Positions 1-11,008 of a stretch of DNA of 64,000 bases are shown one piece after another (the stretch's first letter is position 1; every line of letters begins with the position of its first letter). Both the position numbers and the translations under genes were made by a program. This DNA is from Ligustrum vulgare (lineage: Eukaryota > Streptophyta > Magnoliopsida > Lamiales > Oleaceae). The notes beneath the pieces were generated by a model. The model ran no database searches, was not told where the DNA came from, and worked only from the letters and a program-made list of their open reading frames with translations. The stretch spans positions 17,669,446-17,733,445 of the forward strand of contig OY743172.1 of the NCBI GenBank assembly GCA_963555705.1, given 5' to 3'.

Positions 1-1014
1 ACACTTAAAGACCCTAAAGTAAATACAAGACTCACTAGGTATGGAAAGAGTCCGGGGAACTGTAATTTCTGGACTAGGGTCCACAGGGGAATTCTGCCAC
101 TCCCCAACAACCCAGAACCACTGGTTCCTCCAGTTCTTTATCGAGGTAGGGTGACCGGTAATAACGGGAGTATAAGAACCTCTGGGGGACAGATAATACC
201 AGTCTTTGACATCCGATCTCACGTCTCTCTCCCTCCTAACTGATTTCTTTAAAGTGTAGAGAGTGTGAATGATGTACAGTGAGATGGGATGATCAGGGTT
301 GACCTCTTGCCACACCAACCAAGTCCCCACAGCCTGAGTCCAGAAATTGGGGGCCAGCTGGTAGGGGCACAAGTTATAGCTCCTAAGCAATGCCCTAAAG
401 AAGGGATGCAGGGGAAGCCTCATCCCACAAGAAAGGACGTCGTAGCATATAGCAGCCTGGCCTGGGGAAGGGCTGCAAGGTCGGCAGGAAGGGGTGGGAT
501 GCACCAAATGGACCCCTTCCGGCAATCTAAATTTTGCCGAAGCCGCAGCCAAATCGATCCTTCGGATTTCAGTAGCAACCTCACTGCTTTCCCATGACTC
601 TGGGTTTAGATCGGGATCAACATGGTAGCCCGAAACTTTGTTGACCTGGTCAACCCAATCCTCTACCTGAGCAATTTCCTCCGCAGTCAAACCCAACTCT
701 TCCCTGTGCGCCCTAAACGGTGCCCTAACAATCAAGCCGAGGTCCTGGTGACCCGAAGAGGAGCTCGCCACCTTTTCTTTTCCCAAATCCTTTTCTCGCT
801 TGCTTCGGAGCTCTCTTAGCGCGGATTCCTCCTCGGATGATAGATGAGCCATATAGTTCTGGTGTTTTTCTTCTTCGCTGTCAGAATCACTCAAATAAAT
901 TATGCCACTATTTTTCCTATTTCTCCTCTTAACCTGCTCCCTAAAGAAACGGGAGCTAAAAACCGATAAAGAGATGGGACAGAAACCTCTGATGGGAACC
1001 GCCATCGCTAACAT
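1..1014 (-). CDS. Gag-like protein of the PF04195 'putative gypsy-type transposon' family, partial
   Basis: A reading frame on the minus strand stays open from ATG codons at 1014 and 1005 to the window edge, about 335 codons with no stop, so the C-terminus lies outside. The N-terminal part is charged (DSDSEEE, then SSEEESALRELRSKRE). It is followed by a block that reads RLPEGVHLVHPTPSCRP and then GMRLPLHPFFRALLRSYNL. This 'LPEG..., then LRLPLHPF(V/F)R..L..' layout is what I know from the plant family named putative gypsy-type transposon (Transposase_28). Its members are usually the gag-like first protein of large retroelements. The stretch is less AT-rich than its flanks. Host function is unlikely. 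Which element it belongs to cannot be settled without the sequence to the left. The upstream ATG at 1014 and the one at 1005 are equally possible starts. Confidence 0.6.
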   Translation of the reverse strand, partial: MLAMAVPIRGFCPISLSVFSSRFFREQVKRRNRKNSGIIYLSDSDSEEEKHQNYMAHLSSEEESALRELRSKREKDLGKEKVASSSSGHQDLGLIVRAPFRAHREELGLTAEEIAQVEDWVDQVNKVSGYHVDPDLNPESWESSEVATEIRRIDLAAASAKFRLPEGVHLVHPTPSCRPCSPSPGQAAICYDVLSCGMRLPLHPFFRALLRSYNLCPYQLAPNFWTQAVGTWLVWQEVNPDHPISLYIIHTLYTLKKSVRRERDVRSDVKDWYYLSPRGSYTPVITGHPTSIKNWRNQWFWVVGEWQNSPVDPSPEITVPRTLSIPSESCIYFRVFKC

Positions 1015-1391
1015 TTCCTGTGAACCCGTTCCCCCAACTCTTTCCATTTTTCTTTTTTGTTTTAAAAAGAAAGTCAGACTGAACGAAAGAAAAACAAAAT
1101 GCAAAAACAAAGTTTTCAAACCCACAATGAGAAACTAAAAATAAGAAAGTCTTGCATATACAGGGGTCAAGAGATTTACCTTCAAAAGGAGAATGCTTGA
1201 CACTGTGCACTTGGAACGAAGAGCTCGCCAAGAAAAACTGTGAAACGTTAAGAGTGGATGCTGTGTAGTGAACCCTTGAAGAAAAGACACGAAAATCACA
1301 AGGAAGAGAGAAACGGCGCAAGCTCTCGCGAAAGCACTGCTACAAAGGTTATGAGAAAATGGTAAAAAGTGAAGTGGTAAAATGAAGAAGG

Positions 1392-1398
1392 ATTTATA
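1392..1398 (-). promoter_or_regulatory. Possible TATA box of the gag-like ORF
   Basis: The minus strand reads CCTATAAATCC here, about 380 bp upstream of the ATG at 1014. A pyrimidine-rich leader follows. It is the only well-formed TATA motif I saw close upstream of that ORF; assignment is by position only. Confidence 0.35.
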
Positions 1399-2099
1399 GG
1401 AATCCCAACAATCTACATTCCTTGATTTTCGTGAACCGCGTGGTTAATATGGGTAACCCATACTCCTTGGAAAGTGAGTTAATCAAAGCGCCAGCCATCA
1501 AAGGGAGGGACAAAACCGTTCAGCTGCCAAAGTGAACGCCACGCGCTGCGAAATAATGCCCCCCCCCCTTCCATTTTATATGTATATATATATTCCTCTC
1601 GAAAATAAATATCGATAATTTCTGTGAGTTGACCGCGCCGCCTAGGGAATGCGCTGATATGATCCTGGCCATTAGGGAAAGAAAATCCGAGGCAGAAGGT
1701 CGGCTATGATATGGATCCGAGCCTTACCTAAGAGATTTCATTATTGATTTCTTAGAAAGTTAATGCTGTGAAATCATGGCAAATCCTACACGACCATGAA
1801 TGATCCCTTCGGATTTGAGGGACTAGTGTTGACTCCGGGCCCAAAGAAAGGTACAGTGATCCGCCAGCGAAGGCCCAATAATGGCCCAATGGACCTTAAC
1901 CCACAGCTGAGGCCTGAAATATCACCTTGAGATGAATGCCGAGGTGGTATGCCAAGCTAGTCTCTTTAACCGACCTGGTTAATGCTCAGCCGATGTGCTT
2001 TATACTCAGCCGGGGCGCTTTTTGGCGTTGACCAGAAGAGAGAGATGGAGTCAGTGATGGGACACTGCCTTTACCCGGACGTGACAGGCGCCCATCCCC

Positions 2100-2497
2100 T
2101 ACGAAGTGTAGCAATGATTACGATTGAAAAGCAAGAATGTCACATCCATAAGTTAGGGTGATGACAAGTGTAAAGTATGCCACGTGTCGCAATCCGAGAC
2201 AAGAAGTTCCACTATAAATGAAGCACAATTGCCTCCAAGTAGAGGGTTAGCAATTTCTCACTCTAAAATCTATATTTCTCTCACTCCCTTTTCTCTCTTT
2301 TACACACTTTTATTTCTCGCACCCAATATATATTTGCCTAAAATGAGCACTGACTTAGGCATCGGAGTACAAACGGGAGCCACCTCGGCCCCCTTTGCAA
2401 GCTGATTGTTTGTCTTAGTGCGCAGGAGATCCACGTGTTCAAGAGGGAGGAGCTGAGACGTGTTGGTCCAAGGTCCAGCCGGATTTTGTAGTCAACA
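2100..2497 (+). repeat. LTR fragment (3' part of an LTR), relative of the solo LTR at 51148-52429
   Basis: The stretch from the TATA box (TATAAAT, 2213-2219) to the terminal GTCAACA at 2491-2497 matches in order the last ~250 bp of the solo LTR at 51148-52429. Both have TATA, a leader with an 'agta..gggttag' type segment, then CTGACTY..G...GGA.T.CAAACGGGAGCCACC, and an end in TCAACA. The 5' boundary could not be found. No partner target duplication (ATAGT expected) was seen in the window, so this is either a fragment or the end of an element that extends left. Confidence 0.5.
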
Positions 2498-4187
2498 ATA
2501 GTAATGTTAATTTATGAGAAAAAAATTCAATTAATAACATAAAAAAATGATCAAACAAGAAGAAAATATTAAATAAAGAAAGTTATATGTATTAACATTT
2601 TTCGAGAAAATATTTTTCCATCTAAATCAAGAGAATCTTTTCCTAAAAAAGAAGGCAAATGGATCATGTGCTACCTTTAAGGAATTTTTTTTTTTTTTTT
2701 TTTTTTTCTGAAAAATAAATGTGTGTCAATAGGAAAATGTCAAGAAATTTGCATTTGCCATGGAAAGTACTCTTAAAAACTCACAAGTTGAGGACATCAC
2801 ATAGAAGTTTGAAAATCTGGTCACCACAAATTGAAGGTTGATAACTAATTGCTTCATTTCATATAATCAGCTAACAAGCTACAGTTCTAGTTTTCAATTG
2901 AGAATCCATCAAACACGGGTGTAAAATGCAATACGTGCAGTTTTAGTTTTTGTTTGGTAGAGATTAAAATCAAATTTTTTGTAAATTTAAAGTTGATGAG
3001 ACGTTTGGTTAAAAAGTAGTAAATTCATAAAATATATGATTGGAATTGATTATTAATTTTTTATTTAGATTAAACTCAAATATAAGTTGTACCAAACAGG
3101 GACTTAGTGTTAGTAATGTTAATTTCGCGAAAGTCAAACAACAATGGAAGCCCAATCTTTATTACTAATACGACGTCGGCAACTGTTCGACGGCTAATTA
3201 AATAGGTGAGAGAAGATTTTGTTGTTATTTTGGAGATAAAATATGTGATTGAAAATTGGAGAGAGAAAATGTGTCTGATTAAAATGTGATTTGAGAAATT
3301 GTATATTTTAAATCTTTATCTTTATATATATAAAAGTAAGGAAGTGGTTTGGTGTGAACGTATATCGTGAGTAAGTAGTTTAGTATGAGCGCATGTTGTA
3401 AATTAATGACATTTATTATTTTTATGGTAATCAATGGTGATTTTGAACTCTGAATCATTTTTAGTAATATTTGTCTACTTGATTGTATATGTATAAAAAA
3501 GATTATTGGACTATTCTTACTATTCAAGATGGATTTGGGTAAAAGAAATTATGAAAAAATGTATTGTCGTCGCATTAAGCATCCGTTTGGTAAATAAAAT
3601 AAATTGGTTTATAAACAAGTTTAGAAATTACATAATTTTTCAAACTACTTTTTAACTAAATACATTTTTTTTTTCTAATTTTTCAACGAGGATTTGGGTG
3701 AAAAAAATTATGGGTATTTGTATTACGACCGCATATCTAAGCATCCGTTTGGTAAATAAAATAAATTGATTTATAAACCAATTTATAAACTACAAAATTT
3801 CTCAAACTACTTTTTAACCACACACATTTTATCTCTCTAATTTTCAACAATTATTTTTTACTCAAAATCATATATAAACCAAATTACTCTTTTTTTATTT
3901 TCTCTATTTTTATAGTCTTTTTCTCTTCAACTTTTTATTAATTATTACATAAATATTTTTTCTTTAAAAATAGAAAATGAAAGAAAATAAAATAGAGCGT
4001 TCATCGATCTATTTTTCTTATCTTTTTCATTTTAATAAAAGTCTAAGCTTAAATTTCTTGGAACAGTAAACATACGATCTGTCAAAATTAAAGTAAGTGT
4101 AATTGTACATTTTTTTAATTAACTATCTTTCTTCCGTTGATATATATGAATAATAAATGATCGTGTATCGCACGAATAAAATACTAA
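2498..4187. other. Intergenic, AT-rich, no gene seen
   Basis: It holds a T-run (about 2687-2707), the tandem duplication at 3531-3850 and scattered pieces of the same MITE families (for example GTTTGGT near 2953 and 3003). No ORF in it resembles a known protein. Confidence 0.6.
3531..3850 (+). repeat. Tandem duplication of a MITE-like segment
   Basis: Two head-to-tail copies of about 160 bp. Each runs from a GGATTTGGGT segment through a GTATT(G/A)CG(T/A)C segment into AAGCATCCGTTTGGTAAATA and then AAACTACTTTTTAAC. The second half resembles the Tourist-like MITEs at 38512-38672 and 50816-50974. The copies are clearly diverged. Confidence 0.5.
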
Positions 4188-4709
4188 GGTTGCGTTTGAT
4201 TCCTAGTATTTTCCATGGAAAATATGATTTTTCACGTGATTTTCCAACTTTGCGCTGTTTGGTTGCCTAAGTTTTCCATGAAATTCATTTTTCCACTTGC
4301 CTCGAAATTCGATATTTTCCTTGTTTTGGATGAATTCGTTTTCCCGGGGAGGAGGTTTTATTTTCCATGTAAAATTTTATACCATTTTTGTTACGTTTGA
4401 TCATTTTTGTTGTTGTTAATTGATTTATTTTTTTCCCAAAAATTAACATTATTATTACTAGGTACAAACTTGTTAAAAAATGAAAAAAAAATAAAATATT
4501 ATAATAGCTAAATTTTACTTTATTTTTCATGGAAAATAATGTCAATCAAACAACAAAAGTTGGAAAATTCTCAACTTTTTCTACATAGAAAATTAAACCA
4601 ATCAAACACATTAAACTTTCAATTCCCAGGAATTTAATTCCCTAGAATTCAATTCTTTGGAATTCACTTTTTTTCCACCCAAATTCCAGAATCCCTATCA
4701 AACGCAGCC
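4188..4709. mobile_element. PIF/Harbinger-like MITE, 522 bp (family A)
   Basis: The element begins GGTTGCGTTTGAT and ends ATCAAACGCAGCC, a 13-bp terminal inverted repeat with one mismatch. It is flanked by TAA at 4185-4187 and 4710-4712. A 3-bp TAA/TTA duplication is the hallmark of PIF/Harbinger insertions. Inside are repeats of TTTTCCATGGAAAAT-type palindromes and GGAATTC-rich ends. It has no coding capacity. Relatives lie at 8897-9945, 9335-9869, 10216-10724 and, shorter, 57006-57231. Its right end is 217 bp from the SmD1 start codon. Confidence 0.8.
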
Positions 4710-4926
4710 TAATTGTAGTTTAAATTATAATTTAATGAGGTAACCGAACACTGCATTTTCTTTCTTTCATTTTTTTTGAAAAATCGCCAAATTCAACGTT
4801 GTGAGGTGGGAACTCTAAACTTATACAGTTGTACCTTGCCCTAAGACCCTCGTCTTCCGAGAGGCCTAGCAATTCTTTCACCTTGTACGAAGACGGTAGA
4901 ACCCTAGTTTTCGCCACATTGCAAAT

Positions 4927-6817
4927 ATGAAACTCGTTAGGTCAGTTTTTTCATTACATTTGGTTAATTCATTGGCGATTCTAATTCGTCTGTAATAAGC
5001 TTTATTTCTCTCTAATCAGGTTTTTAATGAAATTGAACAATGAGACAGTTTCGATTGAGCTCAAGAACGGCACCGTTGTTCATGGCACTATTACAGGTCA
5101 GCTGGCTATTTGTCCGCTGTTTTGTGTGTTTCGATTTTTATTTTATTTATTTGTTTATTTTTTATTTTTGTATCTATTTTTTTCTGTCTTAGATTATTGT
5201 CACCTGCATTTATCAGAAAATAAATGAAGTGGTAGTTTGGTTGTTATTTCGTATAGATATAGTGGGGCTGCGTGCATTCCCCATTTACCTTCTACATAAG
5301 TAATTAACTATTAGAAAGTTATCTTCTTTTTCTGCACAGATAATCTTATTTGTTCCCCCATAAAATTAAAGAGGTTAAATGAATCTATTACCTTTCGACT
5401 CTGCAATTGCAAGTGTTCACGCACAATTATCGGCGTCATTGGTTCTCAAATTACTTGAGAGAATGACATGTTTTATGTTTTCCAAACCAATATTTTGGGC
5501 AATTTAATTAATAGAAAGCATACAAGTGTCCATATGTTGTCCTGGAATTTGGTGTATATGTAGTTTATTGAGGAAGTGTCTGGTGTATAAGTTGCTGTGA
5601 TTATTTTAGCACGCTACTAGAACTTGTGTCCTCATTTAAAGCACCTTACAGTTGTTCATTGTCATGTTTTTTCTTTAGTTTCTGATATTATATGGCTCCC
5701 ACTATGAACAAAACATATTCACTCCAATTAATTATTAGTGTAAAGTTCGATGGCTTATTTATTTGTAGCATCAGTTTTTCTAAGCATCCCAAGACATTGA
5801 AGTCTGAATTAGTCCAAGCATCCAACATAGGCTTTTTTATATTTTCCACAATAAACAAGAGATTCTTTTCTTCTTTGCCCTTTGGCCTTTAATTATAAGC
5901 CAACGCATGAAGAATGTTATGCTAAACTGATCCTTCATCCCCAAACTCACTTTTAAACCCACGAGAGAAAACTGAGGGACACAATTAAATAATATTTTAT
6001 ATCTAATATATATATATATATTTTTTTTGTAGTCTAAAAGCAAATAGAATATTTTATTCGTGGTTCTTCGGTTTGTAATTGAAGTTGGAGTTAGATGGTA
6101 GTTTGCATTTTTTTAAAAAAGGACTGTTGCTTCAAGTGTTTTTCTGTGGGGCACTTTCGGGCCTAGGATTTTTTTTTTTTTTTTTGAAGCTTGGGTTACT
6201 TTTCGGCCTTGGTCTTATTTTATTTTTTTGCTTCTTGTGCTTGGTTTTGGGTTTGATTTCATTCGACCTTGTACTGATAACTAACTCCAATTTATTCGGA
6301 ATGGAACTTTAAGTTCACCCCCCAAAATAATAATATTGATACTTAATTCACATCACTAGTATTATAAGCTCGTTTAGACCTTTGAACTCGTACTGTTTGA
6401 CATAATCATCCATTAAGATATATATAGCTGCCTGAACTGCAAGTATACTGTTGTTCTGCAGGTGTTGATATCAGCATGAACACACATCTGAAGACCGTAA
6501 AGCTTACATTAAAGGGAAAGAATCCAGTTACTTTGGATCATCTGAGTGTAAGGGGAAACACCATCCGCTATTATATTCTTCCAGACAGCTTAAATCTTGA
6601 AACTTTACTCGTGGAAGAGACACCTAGGGTCAAACCAAAGAAGCCAACTGCTGGTAAGGAAAGTGCTTATTTTTTTTTAAAAGTTTACTCAACAATTCTA
6701 GATGTTCTTTTACTTACATTTGAATCTAACTTTTTTGTTCTCTGCCTACTAAAAGGACGAGCTTTGGGGCGTGGTCGGGGCAGGGGACGTGGGCGTGGAC
6801 GTGGACGGGGCCGCTAG
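4927..6817 (+). CDS. SMD1: Small nuclear ribonucleoprotein SmD1 (4 coding exons)
   Basis: Coding exons are 4927-4940, 5020-5096, 6462-6653 and 6756-6817: 345 nt, 114 aa. All introns are GT-AG and phases join correctly. The protein starts [15 protein letters not shown], the conserved start of SmD1. It carries Sm1 (about residues 12-43, with [14 protein letters not shown]), Sm2 (about 58-70, [17 protein letters not shown]), a KPKKPTAGK linker and an uninterrupted RG/GRGR tail, the dimethyl-arginine substrate recognised by SMN-type assembly factors in other organisms. SmD1 is part of the heptameric Sm ring on U1, U2, U4 and U5 snRNAs, assembled in the cytoplasm and acting in the nucleus. Family length is about 116 aa, so this is complete. 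Intron 2 (5097-6461) is long. The leader contains an AACCCTAG telo-box-like motif near 4901, common in plant translation and RNP genes. Confidence 0.96.
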
Positions 6818-7360
6818 AGATTCTCCAATCACTCCAGTTTTTGAGGTATCTTTATGTAAACTGATATTGAAGAGAGGCATTGTTATGCTTTTAGCAATCT
6901 GAAATTAAATTGGAGGACCTACTGCGATGTACGTTAGTAAGATCTTAGTGCCTACTGAGGTTTGGTTGAATATTATCCACTAATTTAAGTACCATTCTAT
7001 ATGATTAGATCTGATTTTCGATGATCTCCCCCGAGATACTCACTTTTATTGAACCCTACAACTCTTTCCTTCTTTACTATTTAGTGCTTTTCTATTTCCA
7101 CCCTACGGTGTGCTATAATAAGGGTGAACAGCACAAATGATCCCCAACTTTTAGTTTTCTTGCGTAAATGATCCCCAACATTTAGATTTTGGCATTTACA
7201 CCCTCAGAATTACCAAACGTTGCGAAAATGGTCCATACCGTTAAATTCCGTTAGTTTCCACCGTTAAAAAGTGCAAGTAGTACAAATGGTCCCTAACCTT
7301 TGAGTTTCTTGCGATAATAGTCCCTAACATATTAAGGTAATTTTTGGCATATTTAGTTTA
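6818..7360. other. SmD1 3' UTR and intergenic DNA
   Basis: The first ~150 bp are probably 3' UTR (possible poly(A) signal AATTAAAT near 6904). From about 7130 there are diverged 'cacaaatgatccccaac'-type repeats, related in style to the tandem duplication that follows. No gene seen. Confidence 0.5.
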
Positions 7361-8735
7361 GGGTTAATAGCACAAAATGTCCCTACCTTTGACATGTATT
7401 GTGTAAAACGTTCAAACGTTGTGATTTTTTATGCTAAACGTCTCAATCTTTACACTTTCTTGTTGGAGACATCCTTTATGTTAAATTTAACTTCATTTCA
7501 CCGTTAATTTGGAATTGAACAGTAAATATTTAACACATGCAAGGGCATTTTCGTCAAAATCAAAAGCAGCTCATTCATATTTGGGTAATTGGCACAAAAT
7601 GTCCCTACGTTTGACACTTATTGTGGAAAATTCATTTTTTTGGCGAATAACGTTCATACGTTCATTTTTTTGGCGAATAATGTTCATACCTTTATATTTT
7701 CTTGCTGATTAGTCTCCAAGTTTTACTTTTCTTTTAATTTAGTCATTCCGTATTTGATTTAAAGGTTTGTCTTCAAATGTGTATAACTTTTGATCTACAA
7801 CTCCGAATTGCAATCTTTTTTTTTGCGTTGAACTTCAAATTCAACCATCTTTTTTATGATGTATCACGTGCTCATTTATTAAATATTTCGTTTTGATTTT
7901 TGTATAATAGATACTTATTTTGTTAGGGCATCATTGATTAACGTAAATTGATTTCTGTAAATTTTATTGAAACAGTGAAATTTTAATTTTAGTATGTGTT
8001 CAGCGGCTAGCGGAATTTATAATTGGATTTATTTGACTTTTTTATTTTTTTTTAAGGTAAAATGTTTGGTTAAAAATTGGTACGGGGTTAATAGCAAAAA
8101 ACGTCCCTACCTTTGACATGAATTGTGCAAAACGTCCCAATGTTGTGATTTTTGACGCTAAACGTCTTAACCTTTACATTTTCTTGTTGGAGACATCATT
8201 TATGTCAAATTTAACCACATTTCATCATTAATTTGGAATTGAACAGTAAACATTTAATACATGCAAGGGCATTTTTGTCGAAATCAAAAGCAGTCATTTC
8301 ATATTTGGGTAATCGACAATTTTTTTGGCGAATAACGTCCATACCTTTAAATTTTCTTGTTGATTAGTCCCCAAATTTTATTTTTCTTTCAATTTAGTCA
8401 TTCCATATTTGATTTAAAGGTAATTGTCTTCAAACGTGTATAACTTTTGATCTACAACTTCGAATTGCACTCATTTTTTTACGTTCAACTCCAAATTCAA
8501 TCATTTTTTTTTATGATGTATCATGTGCTCATTTATTAAACATTTCGTTTTGACTTTTGTATAGTAGATATTTATTTTGTTAGGGTATCATTGATTAACG
8601 TAAATTGATTTTTGTAAATTTTATTGAAATATTGAAATTTTAATTTTAGTGTGTGTTCGGCGGTCAGTGGAATTTATAAATTGGATTTATTTGACTTTTT
8701 TATTTTTTTAATGTAAAATGTTTGGTTAAAAATTG
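7361..8735 (+). repeat. Tandem duplication, two units of about 0.7 kb
   Basis: Unit 1 (7361-8084) and unit 2 (8085-about 8735) both start GGGTTAATAGCA and carry the same landmarks in the same order. These are the CCCTACCTTTGACAT segment, TTTCTTGTTGGAGACATC, AATTTGGAATTGAACAGTAAA, CATGCAAGGGCATTTT, GATCTACAACT, GATGTATCA(C/T)GTGCTC and ATTGATTAACGTAAATTGAT. The units differ by many point changes and small indels, so the duplication is old. No conserved ORF spans either unit. Confidence 0.8.
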
Positions 8736-8896
8736 TTATGTTTAACTTCTGTTTAAGTAATATTATAATCTCAAATCACTTTTTGAACAATACCCATTTT
8801 CTCTCTTCAAATCACTTTTAAAAATTGGCGAAAAAAATTGTGAAAGATGGAAATTTTTTTGATTTTCCTTGAAAAAGATGAGTTCATCAAACAGAC

Positions 8897-9945
8897 GGGT
8901 GCGTTTGAAAGACACTTTTTTTATGGAAATCAAAAATTTTCCCACCTTTTTTCCAACTTTTTGTGTTTGACAAGCAATATTTTCTAGGCAATTCGTTTTC
9001 CTTACTTTTATATCACGCGTGAGTGTTCCTTGAAAATGGGGAATTCTTTTTTTCAGCTAGCTACTAGAATTTATATTTCAGGTAAAATATTTAACCATTT
9101 TCATCACGTTTGATCATTTTTGTTGTTAATTAATTTATTTTTTGTCCAAAAATTAACATTATTATTATCAAATACAAATGTGTGAAAAATTAAAAAAAAA
9201 ATTGTTTTTGATTAAAATAGCTAAATTTTGCTTTATTTGCCATGGAAAATAATGTCAATCAAACAACAAAAGTTGAAAAATTCTCCAATTTTTCCACCTA
9301 GAAAATTAAACCAATCAAACACATTAAACATTAAAGGTCCGTTTGATTACACAAAATTTTCCATGGAAAATGGAATATGTTTTCCAATTCCCACTTTTGG
9401 TTTGTTTGTTTGACAAAATTTTCCATGTAAAACTTTTTCCGCGGACTCCACTTTTTCTTCCATTTTCCTTAATTTGGTGGAAAAGATTTTCTTTGGGTTT
9501 TGGTGGAAAAATGTTTTCCATGATAGATGGAAAATGATTTTGGACACGTTTAATCAATTTTGTTGTTGTTAATTGACTTATTTTCTTTCCAAAAAATAAC
9601 GTTATCATCATCAAGTACAAATATATTTAAAAAGTAAAAAAAAAAAAAATCTTTTTGATTAAAATAGCAAAAAATTACTTTATTTTCCATGGAAAATAAT
9701 GTCAATCAAACAACAAAAGTTGGAAAATTCCCTACTTTTTCTACCTAGAAAATTAAACCAATCAAACACATTAAACTTCTAATTCCCAGTAATTCAATTA
9801 CCTAGAATTCAATTCTCTGGAATTCATTTTCTTTCCACCCAAATTCCACCCTCGCTATCAAACGGACCTTAAATTCTCAAGAATTCAATTCCCTGAAATT
9901 CATTTTCTTTCTACCTAAATTTCATCATCGCTATCAAACGCAGCG
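8897..9945. mobile_element. Family A MITE (outer copy), interrupted by a second copy
   Basis: The left end reads GGGTGCGTTTGAAA and the right end ATCAAACGCAGCG. The internal order (palindromic TTTTC..GGAAA, AATTAACATTATTATTA, AATAATGTCAATCAAACAAC, AAACCAATCAAACACATTAAAC) matches the element at 4188-4709. It is broken at 9334 by the element at 9335-9869 and resumes at 9870-9872 with ATTC... Flanking target duplications are not clear. Confidence 0.7.
9335..9869. mobile_element. Family A MITE (inner copy), 535 bp, nested
   Basis: Perfect terminal inverted repeats (AGGTCCGTTTGAT at the left, ATCAAACGGACCT at the right). It is flanked by TAA at 9332-9334 and 9870-9872, and inserted inside the older copy at 8897-9945. 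It belongs to the same family as 4188-4709 (PIF/Harbinger-like) and has no coding capacity. Confidence 0.82.
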
Positions 9946-10215
9946 TTAGGATAAAAAAGCTTTCATCCTTTTGTCAATCACTGTGAAAATCGCACGAGAA
10001 ATAAAATGAGTGATTCATCGAATATGAGTAAGAATTTAGGTTACACGAGTGTGATTGAGGTTATGGTGGAGTTGATAATGGTGACAATCATGGTCCTGTA
10101 ATAATAGCCAGTAATAATTTAGTTATGTAATTATACATTACTGTCAATTACAGTTCATGTAAACACAGTTATTTAATACAATTATTATAATTTATAAAAA
10201 AAACATAATTTTTTA

Positions 10216-10724
10216 GGGTGCGTTTGATTCGCGTAATTTTTCATGTGAAATTTCAACTTTGCCCTGTTTGGCTATCTAAATTTTTCATGGAATTTATTTT
10301 TCCACTTGCATCGAAATTCGGTATTTTTCTTGTTTTGAATGAATTCATTTTTCAAGGGGGGAGAAGGTTTTATTTTTCATAGAAAATTTTATACCATTTT
10401 CGTTACGTTTGATCATTTTTGTTATTATTAATTGATTTATTTTTTTTCTAAAAATTAACATTATTATTATCAAGTACAAATGTGTGAAAAAAATAAAAAA
10501 AAATTTTTTTTTATTAAGATAGATCAATTTTACTTTATTTTTCATGAAAAATAATGTTAATAAAACAACAAAAATTGGAAAATTCCTTAATTTTTCCACC
10601 AAGAAAATTAAACCAATCAAACACATTAAACTTCTAATTTTCAGGAATTCAATTTCTTAGAATTCAATTCCCTGGAATTCATTTTCTTTCTACCCAAATT
10701 CCACCATCGCTATCAAACGTAACC
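10216..10724. mobile_element. Family A MITE, third full copy
   Basis: The left end GGGTGCGTTTGAT and the right end ATCAAACGTAACC are inverted repeats with two mismatches. The internal segments match the copies at 4188 and 9335. The flanks are TTA on the left and ATA on the right, so the target duplication has probably decayed. Confidence 0.7.
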
Positions 10725-11008
10725 ATAGTCCAATACAGATCATATAATTCATCTAAATCGAATCAGTAGTGTAATATAAAAAAATTATTGTTATCAAATT
10801 TGTCAATTAATATGTCACGTAATAATTACTGCAATTATATGTTACTGTCAAATACAGATCTGTAATAATATAAATACGTAATTGAAGATGCAATATTTGT
10901 TTGTTTTTTTTTTTTTTTTTCGTTTTCCATTTTAAATGGCATGATATTTTTTTGGGTATACATTATTTTCCAACCTGTAACTTCCATAATTAATTGTGTA
11001 TTTTATAG

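Noticed and set aside
956..1321. 121-codon minus-strand frame MRRFSLPCDFRVF...
   Set aside because: It overlaps the leader and start of the gag-like ORF in another frame; low complexity in Phe/Ser and no family resemblance.
4732..4917. 61-codon minus-strand frame MAKTRVLPSSYKVKELLG... opposite the SmD1 leader
   Set aside because: It lies antisense in the SmD1 5' UTR, matches no family I know, and is explained by a less AT-rich leader.
6751..6817. GGACGTGGGCGT-type run as a minisatellite
   Set aside because: It encodes the GR-repeat tail of SmD1 in the last exon.
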